Below, in pieces: positions 1 through 7,796 of a stretch of 64,000 nucleotides of DNA (positions are counted from its first letter, which is position 1; each line of letters opens with the position of its first letter). Position numbers and translations under genes: made by a program. A model generated the notes under the pieces. It was not told the origin of the DNA and did no database searches. It was given only the letters and a program-made list of their open reading frames with translations. Origin of the DNA: Trebonia sp963843745 (lineage in GTDB: Bacteria > Actinomycetota > Actinomycetes > Streptosporangiales > Streptosporangiaceae); assembly GCA_963843745.1 (NCBI GenBank), contig CAWJLP010000003.1, positions 124,001 through 188,000 of the forward strand, written 5' to 3'.

Positions 1-371
1 ACGCGCAAGAGATCGACATCGCCGAAGGCGACGTAAGCGGCGGCGCTGGCCTGACCTGGACCTACTGGTGGACCGACCCGGCCAAAGGAATGGAGAGGGC
101 ATACGGACACCCCTCGGGTAATTGGTGTGGGACGCACACCTACTCAATCAACTGGAGCAGCTCGGCCGTCACGATCACCTGGGACAGCACGCAAGTCGCT
201 GACGTCACGACCGCGCAAACTGGCGGCGACCCCCTCGATCAGGGACCGATGTGGCTCAACATTGACTACGCCGACGGGAAGCACGGTCTCACGCAAGGTG
301 GCGAGACCATGGCCATCGATAGCCTGACCTGCACGGCGGGTACAGGCGGTTCATGCAACACCGGAAGCTGA
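1..371 (+). CDS. GH16-type beta-glucanase, C-terminal fragment
   Basis: This is the 3' part of a gene that begins upstream of the window; the open frame runs from position 3 to the TGA at 369-371. Near its start it contains the signature EIDIAEG, which matches the ExDxxE catalytic motif of glycoside hydrolase family 16 (nucleophile and acid/base Glu flanking Asp). The rest (tryptophan-rich strands such as TWTYWW, YSINWSSS and MWLNIDY) fits the C-terminal half of the GH16 jelly-roll. Such enzymes are usually secreted and cleave beta-1,3/1,4-glucans, but the substrate cannot be told from this fragment. No carbohydrate-binding module follows the catalytic domain; the protein ends in a short Gly/Ser/Thr-rich tail with two cysteines. 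Confidence 0.7.
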   Translation, partial: AQEIDIAEGDVSGGAGLTWTYWWTDPAKGMERAYGHPSGNWCGTHTYSINWSSSAVTITWDSTQVADVTTAQTGGDPLDQGPMWLNIDYADGKHGLTQGGETMAIDSLTCTAGTGGSCNTGS

Positions 372-470
372 AGCTTCTTACCCGTTGAGGCCTGCGAGCC
401 GGTCGCGGCTGCGCGGGGCTGGCTGTTATCGATGTGCTGCAACGCGTTTTAGCTGGCACCCTCTGGAGGT

Positions 471-1553
471 ATGAGCCATCCGCATCCGCACGCCGCGAGC
501 CATGGCTCGCATGACCGCGGCCCGCATGACCACAGCCGCGAAGGGCACGAGCATGCCACCGGGCGAGCCGGGGCCGTATCGCGGGTGGCGCACGCGCTGC
601 GCCCGCACTCGCACGAGCCCGCGGGCCAGGTAGACGCGGCGCTGGAGGCCAGCGCCGAGGGGATGCGGGTGCTGTGGGTGTCGCTGGCCATCCTGGCGGG
701 CACCGCGGCCGTGCAGGCGGCGGTCGCGGCGGCGTCGGGGTCGGTGGCGCTGCTGGGGGACACGCTGCACAACGCCGCCGACGCGCTGACCGCCGTGCCG
801 CTGGCGGTGGCGTTCATCGTGGGCAGGCGCCCGCCGGACCGCCGGTACACCTACGGGTACGGGCGGGCCGAGGACCTGGCCGGAGTCGTGATCGTCGTGC
901 TGATCGCGGCGTCGTGCGTGCTGGCGGCGTCCGTGGCGGTGTCCCGGCTGCTGCACCCGCACCGGGTCTCTGACCTGGCCGCGGTGGCGGCAGCCGCGCT
1001 GGCCGGGTTCGCGGGCAACGAGCTGGCCGCCCGCTACCGGATCAGGGCCGGGCGCCAGATCGGGTCGGCGGCGCTGGTGGCGGACGGGCTGCACGCCCGC
1101 GCCGACGGGCTCGCCTCGCTGGGGGTGCTGGCCGGGGCGGGTGGCGTGGCGCTGGGCTGGAACTGGGCCGACCCGGTTGTCGGCCTGGTGATCACCGCGG
1201 TGCTGCTGTCCGTGCTGTGGCGGGCGGCCCGCGAGATTTACCGGCGGCTGATGGACGCCGTCGACCCCGAGCTGGTCGATCAGGCCGAGTGCGCGCTGCG
1301 CGGCACCCCCGGCGTGCTGGGCACCGGGCAGGTCCGGCTTCGCTGGATCGGCCACCGGCTGCATGCCGAGGCCGAGATCACCGTCAGCGGCGAGGTCACC
1401 GCGATCGAGGCGCACCAGGTCGCGGTCAGCGCCGAGCATCACCTGCTGCACGCCCTGCCCCGCCTATCGGCGGCCCTGGTGCACGCCGACCCTGAGCCCC
1501 GCCGCGGCGTCGATGACCACGCGGTGCTGACTTCGCACCGCCAGGCGAGCTAA
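471..1553 (+). CDS. Cation diffusion facilitator (zinc/metal exporter)
   Basis: A 360-residue CDF family transporter expected to export Zn2+ or a related divalent ion across the plasma membrane by proton antiport. The first 50 residues are cytosolic and very rich in His (HPHPH, HDHSREGHEH), a metal-binding tail common in this family. About six membrane helices follow (residues ~66-260) and carry the two metal-site signatures HNAAD (H100/D104) and HARAD (H208/D212), then a cytosolic ferredoxin-like C-terminal domain (~265-345). A GGAGG lies only one base before the ATG, closer than usual, so a slightly later start is possible, but the His-rich tail supports this one. It appears monocistronic. 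The specific metal is not determinable. Confidence 0.9.
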   Translation: MSHPHPHAASHGSHDRGPHDHSREGHEHATGRAGAVSRVAHALRPHSHEPAGQVDAALEASAEGMRVLWVSLAILAGTAAVQAAVAAASGSVALLGDTLHNAADALTAVPLAVAFIVGRRPPDRRYTYGYGRAEDLAGVVIVVLIAASCVLAASVAVSRLLHPHRVSDLAAVAAAALAGFAGNELAARYRIRAGRQIGSAALVADGLHARADGLASLGVLAGAGGVALGWNWADPVVGLVITAVLLSVLWRAAREIYRRLMDAVDPELVDQAECALRGTPGVLGTGQVRLRWIGHRLHAEAEITVSGEVTAIEAHQVAVSAEHHLLHALPRLSAALVHADPEPRRGVDDHAVLTSHRQAS

Positions 1554-1639
1554 GCGGCTGTCCGGGATCAAGCCCCGCGGGCGCGGATCACTCGCGCCAC
1601 CTGCCTGCCAGGCATCACCTGTCTGCCAGTGCCCGTACC

Positions 1640-1656
1640 GTAACGATCCCGGAACG
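1640..1656. promoter_or_regulatory. Candidate operator, half of a shared 17-bp motif
   Basis: The sequence GTAACGATCCCGGAACG lies 52 bases before the start of the following membrane-protein gene. It differs at one position from a 17-mer at 25632-25648, which also lies just before a membrane-protein gene. In the second copy the core CGTTCCCGGAACG is a perfect 6-1-6 palindrome; here one base breaks the symmetry. Binding by a shared regulator is an inference. Confidence 0.3.
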
Positions 1657-1708
1657 GCGGCGCAGCAGACTGTCCCCCAGTAGCAGTCTCGGCGACATGG
1701 GGGAAAGT

Positions 1709-2239
1709 ATGACGACCAAGAGCAGTGACGTTCCTATCACCGGGCAGCGGCGGGCCGGTGCCCGGCAGGCGGTGGACGTGGCGTACGGCTACCTCGCCGC
1801 CTTCTTCGTGCTCGGGGTCCTGTTCCAGGTGTACCTGGCGGGAATCGGCATCTTCGGCATCAACTCTGCCAAGGTCGCCAACGCCACCAGCCTGAACCCG
1901 CACCGGGCATGGGGCACGGTCTTGATGGTGCTCTCGCTCATCCTGCTCATCCTGGCCCTGATCGCGTGGGCATCCCGCGCCACGGTGGTCGGTACCTTCG
2001 TGCTGGCCCTGCTTGTCATCGTCGCTCAGACCGCGCTCGCGGCAGCGGGCGATAACAGCAAGTGGATCGGCGGGCTGCACGCCCTGGACGGGATGGTCAT
2101 CTTGCTGCTGTCGCTGTGGCTGGCGATCACCGCTAGGCGGCGCCAGACGGCCGCAAGGCGCGCCAGGTTAAATCAGGCATTTCGTGAAGTTGGCCACCTC
2201 GCAGGCTGCTCGCGCGGCCAGTCGTCCAGAGTTGGCTGA
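1709..2239 (+). CDS. DUF6220-like four-helix membrane protein
   Basis: A small integral membrane protein of about 176 residues with four hydrophobic helices (roughly residues 27-47, 70-90, 97-118 and 130-148) joined by short polar loops. The pattern, with 'GTVLMVLSLILLILALIAW' and a conserved GG-LHALDGM stretch before the last helix, resembles the DUF6220 family of uncharacterised actinobacterial proteins. The start is placed at the ATG at 1709 because GGGGAAAG lies directly upstream; an in-frame ATG at 1697 is the alternative. The last ~30 residues (Arg-rich, then a low-complexity tail containing a rare TTA codon) overlap the 3' end of the convergent ATPase gene by 107 bases and may be a read-through extension. 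Function unknown. Confidence 0.65.
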   Translation: MTTKSSDVPITGQRRAGARQAVDVAYGYLAAFFVLGVLFQVYLAGIGIFGINSAKVANATSLNPHRAWGTVLMVLSLILLILALIAWASRATVVGTFVLALLVIVAQTALAAAGDNSKWIGGLHALDGMVILLLSLWLAITARRRQTAARRARLNQAFREVGHLAGCSRGQSSRVG

Positions 2240-3488
2240 GCGGCATGATCTGGACCCAGCCGTCGTTCCGGTATGCGTACTCGCCGGTGTAGAGGACGAC
2301 GGCTTCTTCCAGGCGGGGGCCCAGCCGGTCCTTCAGCAGGCGGAGACCGCGCAGGTCGTCGCCGCTGACGCGGGTGCCTGCCTTGATCTCGAAGGCGATC
2401 ACCTGGCCGTCGTCGCGCTCCAGCACGAGGTCCACCTCGTCGCCGGACTCGGTCCGGAAGTAGCCCGCCGCGACTGGGGCATCGGACCAGCTGACCTGCT
2501 TAAGGATCTCACCGACCGCGAACGTCTCAAGGAGGTGGCCGTACTCGGTGAGAGTGGAAGGTGCCGCCTGGGCGATCTTCTGGGGGGTGAGATTCAGCAG
2601 CCAGGCCATCACGCCGGAATCGACCACGTGCACCTTGGGGTGCTTGACGACCCGGGAGCCGAGGGTCGTGCCCCAGGCCGGAAGCCGGTGAATGAGGAAG
2701 ACGGCCTCGAGGAGCTTGATGTAGTTCTCGGCCGTGGACCGTTCCAGGCCGATTGCCCCGGCGACCGGGGCGATGTTGAGCACCTGCCCTGACCGGGCAG
2801 CGAGCTGGCCCAGCAGCCGGGGCAGCATCTCACGCTGCCGGACCCGCGAGATGTCCATCACGTCCTTGTCCACGACCAGGTCGACGTAGTTGGCGAACCA
2901 GCGGGAACGCGACCGCCCTGGCGGACGGCGCAGGGCCACCGGCATCCCTCCTGACGTCGACCGCCGAGCGTACTCGTCCCTGGTGGCAGCCGCCGTCTCC
3001 GGCGGCGGCCCGGCAACGCCATCGCCATCGAGGAGCCTGGCTACGAAAGTCTCCCGGATCCCGTCGATCTCGCCCTGGGTGAGCGGAAGAACGGGAATGA
3101 TGTCGACCCGGCCGGTCAGCGCCTCGGCCGCCGCCGGGATCGCGGCATACCGCGTCGACCCGGCCAGGACATACCGGCCGGGGCGAAGATCCCGGTTGAG
3201 CTGAGCCTTGATGGCGTCGAGGAGCTCGGGAACATGCTGGTACTCGTCAATAAGGACCGGCTCGGCCGACTCCACGAACCGGCCGGGATCGGCACGCACC
3301 GCTGACCGCGTGGCCGGGTCGTCGCAGTCGATCACCGGGCGGCCGAGACGGGCGGCGAGCTGTCCAAGGAGCGTGCTCTTCCCCACCGTCCGCGGACCGT
3401 TGAGGACGAGCACCGGCTCCTCTGCGAAACGAGCCGCAGCCACATCGACCAGGCGTCGCTCTGCCAGGCCGGTCAGAACCTCACGCAT
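2133..3488 (-). CDS. DUF4143-type AAA ATPase
   Basis: A 451-residue member of the widespread AAA_14/DUF4143 ATPase family. The Walker A motif is GPRTVGKST (~residues 31-39), Walker B is PVLIDEYQ, and a sensor-like LAGSTR follows. The middle contains a winged-helix-like segment (IGLERSTAENYIKLLEAVFLI), and the C-terminal part carries EVDLVLE...VIAFEIKAG, which resembles the PD-(D/E)XK nuclease-like fold of DUF4143. These proteins are common in bacteria and often horizontally acquired; their biochemical role is not established. The gene stands alone on the minus strand and overlaps the preceding plus-strand gene tail to tail. The upstream region is AT-rich and holds a short palindrome that could be its operator. 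Confidence 0.85.
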   Translation of the reverse strand: MREVLTGLAERRLVDVAAARFAEEPVLVLNGPRTVGKSTLLGQLAARLGRPVIDCDDPATRSAVRADPGRFVESAEPVLIDEYQHVPELLDAIKAQLNRDLRPGRYVLAGSTRYAAIPAAAEALTGRVDIIPVLPLTQGEIDGIRETFVARLLDGDGVAGPPPETAAATRDEYARRSTSGGMPVALRRPPGRSRSRWFANYVDLVVDKDVMDISRVRQREMLPRLLGQLAARSGQVLNIAPVAGAIGLERSTAENYIKLLEAVFLIHRLPAWGTTLGSRVVKHPKVHVVDSGVMAWLLNLTPQKIAQAAPSTLTEYGHLLETFAVGEILKQVSWSDAPVAAGYFRTESGDEVDLVLERDDGQVIAFEIKAGTRVSGDDLRGLRLLKDRLGPRLEEAVVLYTGEYAYRNDGWVQIMPLSQLWTTGRASSLRGGQLHEMPDLTWRALRPSGAA

Positions 3489-3511
3489 GCTCTCATGCTA
3501 TCTGTTATTTT

Positions 3512-3524
3512 CCCGGATTCCGGG
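3512..3524. promoter_or_regulatory. Palindrome upstream of the DUF4143 ATPase
   Basis: CCCGGATTCCGGG is a 5-3-5 inverted repeat in a locally AT-rich patch 24 bases before the ATPase start. Position and symmetry suit an operator or promoter element, but no regulator is evident nearby. Confidence 0.3.
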
Positions 3525-3625
3525 CTATTTTTTCCGCGTTTCCGGTCCAGAGATTCCCATTTTACAACTACTAGATGCCGTAAATCCGGCGCCATCCGCC
3601 GCCCGGCTGGCGCCTAAGGCGGCTG

Positions 3626-3680
3626 CTATCGAGGCGTCCCGGTGAGGCCGGGCAGTTCGGCGGCGGCCTGGGGCGTTCGC
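3626..3680 (-). pseudogene. Remnant of a second GH3 gene 3' end
   Basis: Read on the minus strand, this short stretch encodes AAAELPGLTGTPR followed by a stop. It nearly matches the C-terminus of the intact GH3 protein encoded at 4446-5924 (AAAELLGLTGAPR, stop). The two DNA copies share a 17-base exact run (gcagttcggcggcggcc) and high identity around it. No further GH3 sequence is recognisable upstream, so this looks like the tail of a lost duplicate, with the GYD gene now occupying the adjacent space. Confidence 0.6.
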
Positions 3681-3692
3681 TGCCCCCGATCG

Positions 3693-4016
3693 CTATCGCG
3701 CGGGCCGGTAGCCGGCGGCCTGCGCCTTGCGCAGGGATTCCACCCACTCCTGGCCGTTCAGCAGGCGGGTGATGCTGACCGAGTCGACCCCGCCGGCGGC
3801 GGCGACCGCCAGCGCGAAGCCTGCCGCCGTGGTGTCATCGGGAACGTCGACCACGACGAGCACGTTGCGTTCCCCGAACGGATAGCCATGGGCCACGATC
3901 GTGCCGCCGATGGCCTCGAACGCCGGCTGCACGGCCTCGAGCCTGTCCTGCGGCTGGCTTATCTGGGCCGCCAGCGACTCGGCCGTATAGGTGCCCTGGT
4001 AGACATACAACGGCAT
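3693..4016 (-). CDS. GYD domain protein
   Basis: A 107-residue protein starting MPLYVYQGTYT. It fits the GYD family, small ferredoxin-fold proteins related to dimeric alpha/beta-barrel proteins, with the typical order 'Y.G.YT.E..A', then 'R..A.....E..GG.I......FGERNVLVVVDVPD' and a C-terminal 'AAG-GVDSVSITRLL'. The start is set at the ATG at 4016 because AAGGGGGTGG lies just upstream; longer readings only add a low-quality Arg-rich stretch. Function is unknown; members often occur near oxidative or catabolic genes. It follows the GH3 gene on the same strand but is separated by about 430 bases and a large hairpin, so it is probably transcribed on its own. Confidence 0.75.
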   Translation of the reverse strand: MPLYVYQGTYTAESLAAQISQPQDRLEAVQPAFEAIGGTIVAHGYPFGERNVLVVVDVPDDTTAAGFALAVAAAGGVDSVSITRLLNGQEWVESLRKAQAAGYRPAR

Positions 4017-4232
4017 GGCACCACCCCCTTGACGTATGACCCGAAGCTGTCGCCTCCATCGCCGCACGCGGCGCCGGTTATGGCAATCAGGAAGGCCACA
4101 CCAGCCGTGCTCGTGCTTCCCCCACCCGTGGCTGCTGGCGGGCGGCGGCCACAGGCCAGGCCCGCAGTGCCTGCGCCTAACGAGCGAAGACAGGTGACGC
4201 GGGCACCGTGCCGGAGGCGGCCTTATCCGTTC

Positions 4233-4290
4233 GCGAAGATAGTGGATAGAAAGGGCCCTCAGAGGGGCCCTGAGGATCCACTATCTTCGC
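4233..4290. terminator. Large composite inverted repeat, probable terminator
   Basis: Perfect 15-base arms (gcgaagatagtggat at 4233-4247 and its complement at 4276-4290) enclose a second GC-rich hairpin (agggccc at 4252-4258 pairing with gggccct at 4265-4271). It lies downstream of the GH3 operon and upstream of the GYD gene, both on the minus strand, so termination of the sugar operon is the simplest role. There is no T-run. The long, fairly AT-rich outer arms are unusual for a plain actinobacterial terminator. The rest of the 4017-4445 gap shows no gene. Confidence 0.55.
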
Positions 4291-4445
4291 CAGCCGGCCT
4301 GGATGCCGCAGCGGCCAGCGCGGAAGGGGCGACAGGGATGGAAGACCGGCCTGTCCTGCCGGGCCGGGCGCGGGAGCCCATCTCCGCCAGGCTGACCACT
4401 GCTGGCTAAGCGGCATTGCGTTATAGCCACGGAAACGCCATGGAT

Positions 4446-5924
4446 TTATCTGGGTGCCCCGGTAAGGCCGAGCAGTTCGGCGGCGGCCCGGGCGTTGGCG
4501 CGGGAGGCGCCGTAGGTGGCCAGGTAGGCCTGGTACGCCCCGGCCGGCGGCTGCCAGTAGGGCAGCCCCATCTCCACCAGGATCGTGTCCGGGCGCTCGG
4601 CGAGCACCGCCGTCACCAGGCTCCGGGTGGCGGGGGAGCGGTGCGCGTCACGAACCACCAGGATCAGCGACCGCCCGGTGGCGGCCTTGAGCGCTCTGGA
4701 CGCCGCGGCCCCCGGGTCGGGGGCCGCGGCGACCCGGCGCAGGCTGCCCGCGGGCACCCAGGCGTCCAGGCCCCACCGGGCTTCTCCCGCCGCCATGTTG
4801 ACCAGCGGTTCCACCTCGACCACGACCGGATCGCGCGGCTCAGGCAGAACACCGGTCAGCCGCAGCGCGCGCCGCGCCGCCGCCAGCCCGATGCCGCCGA
4901 CGGCGCCGGTTTCGGGTCGGCGCTGCGCGGCCAGCCAGGCCCGCAGCCCGGCGACGCGCGCGGCCGCCTCCGCCAGCCGCGACTCAGGCAGCTCCCCGGC
5001 GCCCACCGCGTGCACGAGGGCGCCACGGACCGCCAGGTAGCCGTCTTCCGGCACGTCGCGGCCGAGGCAGAGCAGGTCGTTGCCCGCCGCCACCGCGCGC
5101 ACCGCCGCGCCGGGGATGCCGAACGGGTCCCGCACCGCCCGCATCTCCAGCGCGTCGGTGACCACGACCCCGTCGAAGCCGAGCGAGGACCGCAGCAGCG
5201 CGACGGCCGCGGCGGACAACGACGCGGGCAGCGAGCCGGTGAGCCCGGCGACGCGCAGGTGGCCCGGCATGACCGCGAGCACGCCCGCCGCCACGGCCGC
5301 CCGGAACGGCGGCAGGTCGCGGCCGGTGACCACGGCCAGCCCGTCCGGCACGACGGCGACCTCGGCGTGCGAGTCGAGCAGCGTGGCGCCGTGCCCGGGG
5401 AAGTGCTTGGCGCACGCCGCGATCCCGGCGGACTGCAGCCCGCGCACCGCCGCGGCCCCGTGCCGCGCCACCAGCTCGGGAGAAACCCCGAAAGACCTGG
5501 TGCCGACCACCGGGTTTTCCGGCGCGGCCAGCACGTCCAGGCACGGTGCCAGGTCCAGGTTGATGCCGAGCGCCGCGAGGTCGGCGCCGATCGCGGCGTG
5601 CACCCGCTGGGTCAGCGCCACGTCGTCCACCGCGCCGAGCGCGGCGTTGCCCGGGTACGGGCTGCCGGTGTGGTACCAGACCCGGGTGACGTCGCCGCCC
5701 TCCTCGTCGGCCGCGACCAGCAGGTCCGGCGAGGCTCCGCGCAGCGTCCTGGTGAGCGCCGTCAGAGCGTCGGGCCCGGCCGCCATGTTGGGCGCGAAGA
5801 GCGTCACCCCGGCCAGCCCGCGCCACAGCGCGTCGAGCACCCACCGCGGGGCGACCGCGCCCGAGAAGGGCGGGATGAGAATGGCGTCGGCGAGCCGCTC
5901 AAGCGCGGTATCCCCTGCGCTCAA
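4446..5924 (-). CDS. GH3 beta-N-acetylhexosaminidase-like hydrolase
   Basis: A 492-residue family 3 glycoside hydrolase of the NagZ/actinobacterial beta-N-acetylglucosaminidase type. It has KHFPGHG followed by the DSH dyad used as acid/base in that subgroup, and the nucleophile motif GVVVTDALEM. An opening segment LERLADAILIPPF matches the usual N-terminus. No signal peptide is seen, so it should act in the cytosol on imported oligosaccharides, releasing terminal N-acetylglucosamine or a related sugar. The likely start is the TTG at 5922-5924, overlapping the normal permease stop (TTGA). Because of a one-base frame disruption in the preceding permease gene, the sequence as given reads permease and hydrolase as one uninterrupted frame. 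Confidence 0.85.
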   Translation of the reverse strand: MSAGDTALERLADAILIPPFSGAVAPRWVLDALWRGLAGVTLFAPNMAAGPDALTALTRTLRGASPDLLVAADEEGGDVTRVWYHTGSPYPGNAALGAVDDVALTQRVHAAIGADLAALGINLDLAPCLDVLAAPENPVVGTRSFGVSPELVARHGAAAVRGLQSAGIAACAKHFPGHGATLLDSHAEVAVVPDGLAVVTGRDLPPFRAAVAAGVLAVMPGHLRVAGLTGSLPASLSAAAVALLRSSLGFDGVVVTDALEMRAVRDPFGIPGAAVRAVAAGNDLLCLGRDVPEDGYLAVRGALVHAVGAGELPESRLAEAAARVAGLRAWLAAQRRPETGAVGGIGLAAARRALRLTGVLPEPRDPVVVEVEPLVNMAAGEARWGLDAWVPAGSLRRVAAAPDPGAAASRALKAATGRSLILVVRDAHRSPATRSLVTAVLAERPDTILVEMGLPYWQPPAGAYQAYLATYGASRANARAAAELLGLTGAPR

Positions 5925-6770
5925 CCCTTCACCGCCCCGGCGAGCAGCCCCGCGCGCAGCCGCCGCTGCCGTGATGAGGAAGAAGATCATGACGGGCAGC
6001 GTGAACAGCACGGACGCGGCCATGATGGCGCCCCAGTCGACGCTGCCCTTGCTGAAGAAGTACGTCACGTAGATCGGGAGCGTGAACTTGGCCGTGTCGG
6101 TGCCGAGGAACGTGAGGGCGAACACGAACTCGTTCCAGGCGAAGATGAACGCGAACACGCTGGTCGTCACCAGGCCGGGCGCGACGAGCGGCAGCAGCAC
6201 GCGGAAAAACACCCGGAAAGGCCCGGCGCCGTCGATGGCGGCGGCCTCCTCGAGTTCCCGCGGCACCGCGGCGACGAAGTTGCGCAGCATCCAGATCGTG
6301 ACCGGCAGCGAGAACGCGATGTAGAGCAGCGTGAGGCCGACCAGGCTGTCCAGCAGGTTGGCCGCGCGGAAGTCAAGGAACAGCGCGATGACCAGCGCCT
6401 GCTGCGGCAGCATCTGCACGATCAGCAGCATGATCAGGTAGCTGGTGCGGAACCGGAACCGGAACCTGGCCACGGCGACGGCCGCGAGCAGGGCCATCGC
6501 CGAGGAGACCACGACCGACGAGAGCGTGACGACCAGGCTGTTGCGCAGGAACGTCCAGTACGGCATGCCGATCACGGAGCCGTTGATCACGTTGGCGAAG
6601 TTCGACCACGTTGGGTGCGCGGGCAGCGGGTGCGGGGTGAGCGAGTAGATCTCGGTGGCCGGCTTGAACGCGGTGGAGATCATCCAGAAGATCGGGAACA
6701 GCGTCACCAGCGCGACGACGAGAGCGACGCCGTTGCGGGTGATCGCGCGGAGCCGCTTCGTGCGCTTCAT
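5921..6770 (-). CDS. Sugar ABC transporter permease, MalG type (frame disrupted)
   Basis: Inner-membrane permease with six predicted helices and the EAA loop (ELEEAAAIDGAGPFRVFFRV), the docking site for the shared ATPase. It starts at an ATG overlapping the stop of the upstream permease (ATGA). The frame is normal to '...PVMIFFLIT'. Family members then end QRRLRAGLLAGAVKG-stop; exactly that tail is present one frame over, ending at TGA 5921-5923. One extra base (about 5969) therefore separates body and tail. Without correction the frame runs straight on into the GH3 gene. With correction the protein is 282 residues, a usual length. Sequencing error or a true permease-hydrolase fusion are the alternatives. 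Confidence 0.85.
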
Positions 6771-7786
6771 GCGACCGCCCCCTGCTTGATGTTGGCCCGG
6801 ACGTAGCCGGCCGTGATGATGAGCAGGATCACCGTGAGGACCATGCCGAGCGCGGAGGCCACGCCGTAGGCGGGCGGCATGGTGAACGCCTTGTCGTAGG
6901 CGAGGATGCCGAGGTTGAACTCGTCCCGGTTGCCCAGCTCGCCGGTCACGATGTAGGCCTGCGTGAAGATGCCGAAGTCCCAGATGACCGACAGCAGCAA
7001 CAGCACGAGGAAGATCGGCTTGAGCAGCGGGTAGGTCACCTTCCAGAAGACCCGCCACGGCCCGGCGCCGTCCACCCGCGCGGCCTCGTGCAGCTCCGCG
7101 GGGATCGTCTTCAGCCCGGCCAGCACGGAGACCGCGATGAACGGGAACGCCTGCCACAGCACGACCAGCGTGATCACCGTGTAGGCGGGCAGCGGGGCGT
7201 TGGTCCAGCTGAACTGCGACCAGTGCGCGCCGCCGCCGAGCCAGGACGGCAGCTTCTGGAGCAGGTAGTCGGCGAGGCCGCCGTCCGGATCGAACAGCCA
7301 GACGAAGATGACCGACGCCGACACCGCCGGCATCGCCCAGGCGAGCAGGGCGGCGGTGGAGACGAAGGCGGCCATCTTCCGGCCGAGCCGGTTCAGCAGC
7401 AGCCCGACGAGGGTGCCCACGATCAGCGTCAGCGGCACCACGACGACCGCGAACAGCACGCTGATCCGCAGCGCCGACCAGAACTCGGGGTCCGACAGCA
7501 CCAGCCGGTAGTTCCCGAAGCCGACCCAGGACGTGGGCGCCGCGCCGGTCACCTGCGGCAGCCCGTAGTCCTGGAAGGAGTAGACCGCCAGCTGGATGGC
7601 CGGCCAGGCCAGCAGCAGGCCGATCGCCGCCGCGGAGGGGAGTATCAGCAGGTAGGGCACGAGCCGCCGTCGCGTCCGCCCCGGCCCCAGAAGGTGCCGA
7701 ACGGGCGGCGGGAGGGGCCACCGCCCGTTCGGACGATCTGAATCGGAAGCGACGGTAACGCCGGCTCTGGACGGAGAGCTCAGCAT
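6767..7786 (-). CDS. Sugar ABC transporter permease, MalF type
   Basis: A 339-residue permease with a basic cytosolic N-terminus (~45 residues) and six membrane helices, beginning RRRLVPYLLILPSAAAIGLL, as in MalF/LacF-type carbohydrate permeases. The EAA motif (ELHEAARVDGAGPWRVFWKV) is near residue 235. It starts 10 bases after the binding-protein stop and its own stop overlaps the next permease start by four bases (ATGA), so the three transporter genes are one operon. No ATPase gene is present; actinobacterial importers of this kind commonly share a general ATPase of the MsiK type encoded elsewhere. Confidence 0.9.
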   Translation of the reverse strand: MLSSPSRAGVTVASDSDRPNGRWPLPPPVRHLLGPGRTRRRLVPYLLILPSAAAIGLLLAWPAIQLAVYSFQDYGLPQVTGAAPTSWVGFGNYRLVLSDPEFWSALRISVLFAVVVVPLTLIVGTLVGLLLNRLGRKMAAFVSTAALLAWAMPAVSASVIFVWLFDPDGGLADYLLQKLPSWLGGGAHWSQFSWTNAPLPAYTVITLVVLWQAFPFIAVSVLAGLKTIPAELHEAARVDGAGPWRVFWKVTYPLLKPIFLVLLLLSVIWDFGIFTQAYIVTGELGNRDEFNLGILAYDKAFTMPPAYGVASALGMVLTVILLIITAGYVRANIKQGAVA

Positions 7787-7796
7787 GCCGGAACCG

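Noticed and set aside
4416..6806. Long plus-strand open frame (about 800 codons) opposite the GH3/permease genes
   Set aside because: Arg/Gly/Gln-rich random composition; it is the GC-driven antisense shadow of the real minus-strand genes, which show clear family motifs.
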